A DNA stretch of 64,000 nt, taken from the NCBI GenBank assembly GCA_014650475.1, contig BMVA01000003.1:124001-188000 (forward strand). The letters run 5' to 3'. Positions 61,639 to 64,000 of the stretch are shown here, in pieces. A program made the translations under genes and the position numbers. The notes below the pieces were generated by a model, which was not told the DNA's origin, ran no database searches, and saw only the letters and a program-made list of their open reading frames with translations. Numbering within the stretch: the stretch's first letter is position 1; each line of letters starts with the position of its first letter. This DNA is from Streptomyces albogriseolus (lineage in GTDB: Bacteria > Actinomycetota > Actinomycetes > Streptomycetales > Streptomycetaceae).

Positions 61639-64000
61639 CTATTCTCGCCGTGCCTCCGCCCGGAACTCCTCGAGGCGGTCCACGACATAGCCGGCGAGCG
61701 CCGAAGCCAGTTTTTTCACCTCCTGGCGGCCCTCTCCTCCGAGGCGGTACCCGGCCGCCCTGAGGCGCTCGTACAGGCGTGCCTCCAGCTTCGTCACATG
61801 GGCCTCACGTCCCCCGAAGGACGCCAGCCGGACCTGACTGGTGATCTCGTCGTACACCTCGGTCACAAGCCGGCGAAGCTCCTCGGGCCTGGGGTCGTCC
61901 AGGATTTCGCTCTCCGAGAGCTTCTCGCCCAGCAGCACGTACAGCCGCTGCTCCATCGGACTCAGGTCGGCCACGGCGGGATCGCTCCGCTCCGCCTGCC
62001 GAGCCCGCTCGACCAGCGGGCCGAGCCGGTCGCCGATCTCCTCCCAGCGTCCGGCGAATTCCCTCAGCACCCGCTCCAGCTCCTTCGAGAGCTGGGTGTA
62101 GACGGGCCGGTCCTCCACCGCGCGCCGCTCCTCCAGGTGATAACGCAGCGCCTGGACCTGCTCGGCGGCGGCCTCACGCACCGGGAGGGTTTCGACGACC
62201 TCGTCGAAATCGGGGGCGAGGATCGACACCGGCGGGATCTTCTGCTCGACCTCTTGGGCCTGAAGATGGTCGGCGATCAGCGCCCTCACCTTCCGGCCGT
62301 AGCCGCGCATCGAGAAGCCGCCGCCAGTGTCGTCCCGGTAGTGGCGGCGGACCCGCATCTGCAGCACGGTCCACGCCCGCAGGTCCGGCAGGTACTCCAG
62401 GGCGTCTTCATGCGGCAGGACACGGTTCACGGCATCCAGGAACGCACCGAGGCAGGTGTCGAAGGCGGCGCGGTCCTCCGGGTCCTCCAACGCCATCACC
62501 GCGCGGGCGAGGGCGGCGGCAGTGGTCAGGCCGTCCGGGTCGACGCCCAGACGGCCGAGGAAGGCTCGGAAGTCCTTCGCCGTCCGCCTCAGCTCCGGGA
62601 TCTCCCTCTCCATGCTGTGCAGCGAGTCCAGGGCGCTCGGGTTGCCCCGATACGCGGCCAGAGTCGCGCCCAGGTTGTTCAGCACGCCGTAGTAGTCGAC
62701 CACCAGGCCCTCGGTCTTGCGGCGTGCGGTGCGGTTGACGCGGGCGATCGCCTGGAGCAGTTCGGCGTCGCGGATGGGCCGGTCCAGGTACAGGGCCTGC
62801 TCGATGGGGGCGTCGAAGCCGGTGAGCAGCATGGATTTTACGATGAGGAACGCGATCGGCGGCTGCTCGGCCTCCTGGTCCCCGCCCCACACGAGGTCGC
62901 TCCACGGGTTCATCCCGCCCACCGACCCGGCAGGCACGGGGTCGGGCTCGACGACCGGCCTGGCGATCCACGGGTTGTCCGGCGGCAGCTCGGGGAAGGG
63001 CGCCAGGAAGCGCGCGATGTGGTCCTGCTGCCGGTCCTCGTCGGTCCACTCCCGCCACAGCCCGTCCTTCTGCTCGGCCCCGGCGGAGATCACGGGCACG
63101 AAGTCGATCCGGCGCAGCAGCTCCTGGTACTGCCAGGCCCGCAGCAGCAGCGTCTCCTCGGCGGTGTACGTCTCCGGTTCCCGCCCCCGCAGCGCCTCAC
63201 GCCGACCGCTGTCGTCGAACTCCGAGACCCGGCGCAGCAGATCGGCCCGCGCGTCCCGCAGCGCATCCCGGTACAGAACCGCGGCCCGTCTGCTGACCGC
63301 GGCCACCTGGGCCTTGAACCCGCCGGTCAACGGCCCGGTGACGTAGTGCGCCAGCATGTCGGCGGCCTTGCGGCGGATCAGCGGCGTCGACTCGGCGACA
63401 GTCCGTGCGGACGGTGTGCCGTACTTCCTGCGCACCCGCTCGCGCTCGGACTCGTCCAGTGGCTCGATCAGGTCCTCGAAGCACTCGTCCATCCGCTCCC
63501 GGTCGCGCACCTCGGCAGTGGTGGCCCGCCCCTCGTAGCGCACGGGGACGACGACCCCGTCCCGTTCGGCCTCGGTCATGCGGTACGTGTCGAGGAACTC
63601 CGGCGCGCCACCGGGCAGGCTGCTGGGCTCCAACCCGAAGATGCGCCCGGTGTCGTCGAGCCGGCCTCGCATGAGCGGCGTGCCGGTGAAGCCGATCCGG
63701 GCAGCGTTGGGCAGGGCCTTGCGCAGGCAGGCGTGGAGGACGGAGGTGTGGGACCGGTGCGCCTCGTCGACCAGAACGACCACGCGGTCCCCGTCACTGC
63801 ACTCCGGGAAGATCCGCTCGGCGCGGCGTAGTGTCCGCTCGTCCGGGGCGGGGTCGGCGACCTCCTCGGCGTCCTCCCCCGCCGCCACGCGCCTGCGCGC
63901 CTTCTCGAAGTCCTCGGCCAGTGCCCGGTCCTCCCCGTCGGCCATGTCACCCGTTCCCTCCCCGGAACCGGGCGCCAGGTCACCGAGGAACTTCTGGATC
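61639..64000 (-). CDS. hsdR: Type I restriction enzyme R subunit (5' end off window)
   Basis: The last 787 residues of HsdR, open through the window edge; an internal ATG at 63945 is not the start. It keeps the helicase motif II VVVLVDEAHRSH, motif III IGFTGTPLM, KSMLLTGFDAPIEQALYLDRP (motif V) and AIARVNRTARRKTEGLVVDYYG (motif VI, arginine fingers), then a long helical C-terminal domain that docks on the methylase. The nuclease domain and Walker A are upstream. It translocates and cuts unmodified DNA with HsdM and HsdS, which are not in view. Encoded 5' of the YgjP-like gene. Confidence 0.95.
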   Translation of the reverse strand, partial: IQKFLGDLAPGSGEGTGDMADGEDRALAEDFEKARRRVAAGEDAEEVADPAPDERTLRRAERIFPECSDGDRVVVLVDEAHRSHTSVLHACLRKALPNAARIGFTGTPLMRGRLDDTGRIFGLEPSSLPGGAPEFLDTYRMTEAERDGVVVPVRYEGRATTAEVRDRERMDECFEDLIEPLDESERERVRRKYGTPSARTVAESTPLIRRKAADMLAHYVTGPLTGGFKAQVAAVSRRAAVLYRDALRDARADLLRRVSEFDDSGRREALRGREPETYTAEETLLLRAWQYQELLRRIDFVPVISAGAEQKDGLWREWTDEDRQQDHIARFLAPFPELPPDNPWIARPVVEPDPVPAGSVGGMNPWSDLVWGGDQEAEQPPIAFLIVKSMLLTGFDAPIEQALYLDRPIRDAELLQAIARVNRTARRKTEGLVVDYYGVLNNLGATLAAYRGNPSALDSLHSMEREIPELRRTAKDFRAFLGRLGVDPDGLTTAAALARAVMALEDPEDRAAFDTCLGAFLDAVNRVLPHEDALEYLPDLRAWTVLQMRVRRHYRDDTGGGFSMRGYGRKVRALIADHLQAQEVEQKIPPVSILAPDFDEVVETLPVREAAAEQVQALRYHLEERRAVEDRPVYTQLSKELERVLREFAGRWEEIGDRLGPLVERARQAERSDPAVADLSPMEQRLYVLLGEKLSESEILDDPRPEELRRLVTEVYDEITSQVRLASFGGREAHVTKLEARLYERLRAAGYRLGGEGRQEVKKLASALAGYVVDRLEEFRAEARRE

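Overview
The window is very GC-rich chromosomal DNA with the gene content and order of a Streptomyces chromosome. Signs of this are the 112-aa WhiB-like regulator wblA, a 224-aa Crp, a paired ArsA-family ATPase locus, ask-asd, recR-ybaB, many GTG starts, ATGA/GTGA overlaps, and abundant Ser/Thr kinase, SigE-type sigma, SLATT and DUF397-type genes. No species can be named from the sequence alone.

Layout. 1-10 kb: a partial P-loop ATPase, a lipoprotein polysaccharide deacetylase, a SulP transporter fused to a beta carbonic anhydrase, acetyl-CoA synthetase (acsA), NhaA, a holin-X-like membrane protein and an alpha/beta hydrolase. 10-21 kb: MarP-like membrane protease, CoA pyrophosphatase, endonuclease III with a histone-like Lys/Ala tail, crp, metallo-beta-lactamase/Nudix/RidA/DUF4177 genes, two ArsA ATPases joined by a tiny His/Arg-rich ORF, and wblA. 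21-26 kb: class A PBP, GatB/YqeY protein, metallophosphoesterase, Pr6Pr membrane protein and tRNA-Pro(CGG).

26.0-33.3 kb is a 7.2-kb genomic island in the 3' end of tRNA-Pro. A perfect 43-bp direct repeat flanks it, duplicating the tRNA 3' part (26041-26083 and 33248-33290). Its integrase is a truncated, frameshifted remnant. The cargo is a DUF6233 protein, an HTH/PP2C-phosphatase pair and, in a lower-GC core, a soluble Ser/Thr kinase, a TGT-like zinc protein and a PDDEXK-nuclease-like protein with a winged helix. I consider this core the best candidate for an undescribed system, probably defensive; that function is inference.

33.5-45 kb: a ribbon-helix-helix/PIN toxin-antitoxin pair, a DM13 protein, a cation:proton antiporter with its regulatory subunit, a broken tetR with a 34-aa ORF, an RCK/TrkA-N-type NAD-binding membrane protein, an S9 peptidase, SURF1 and a SigE-family sigma/membrane-partner pair. 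45-57 kb: asd and ask (aspartate pathway), Uma2, a DUF5753/DUF397 remnant, a secreted cationic peptide next to a small membrane protein, DUF5063, recR, ybaB, a SLATT 2-TM protein and a transmembrane Ser/Thr kinase. 57-64 kb: MarR/DJ-1 pair with an operator-like palindrome, class III aminotransferase/GntR, a conserved hypothetical, and a YgjP-like metallopeptidase behind the 3' end of a type I restriction hsdR that runs off the window.
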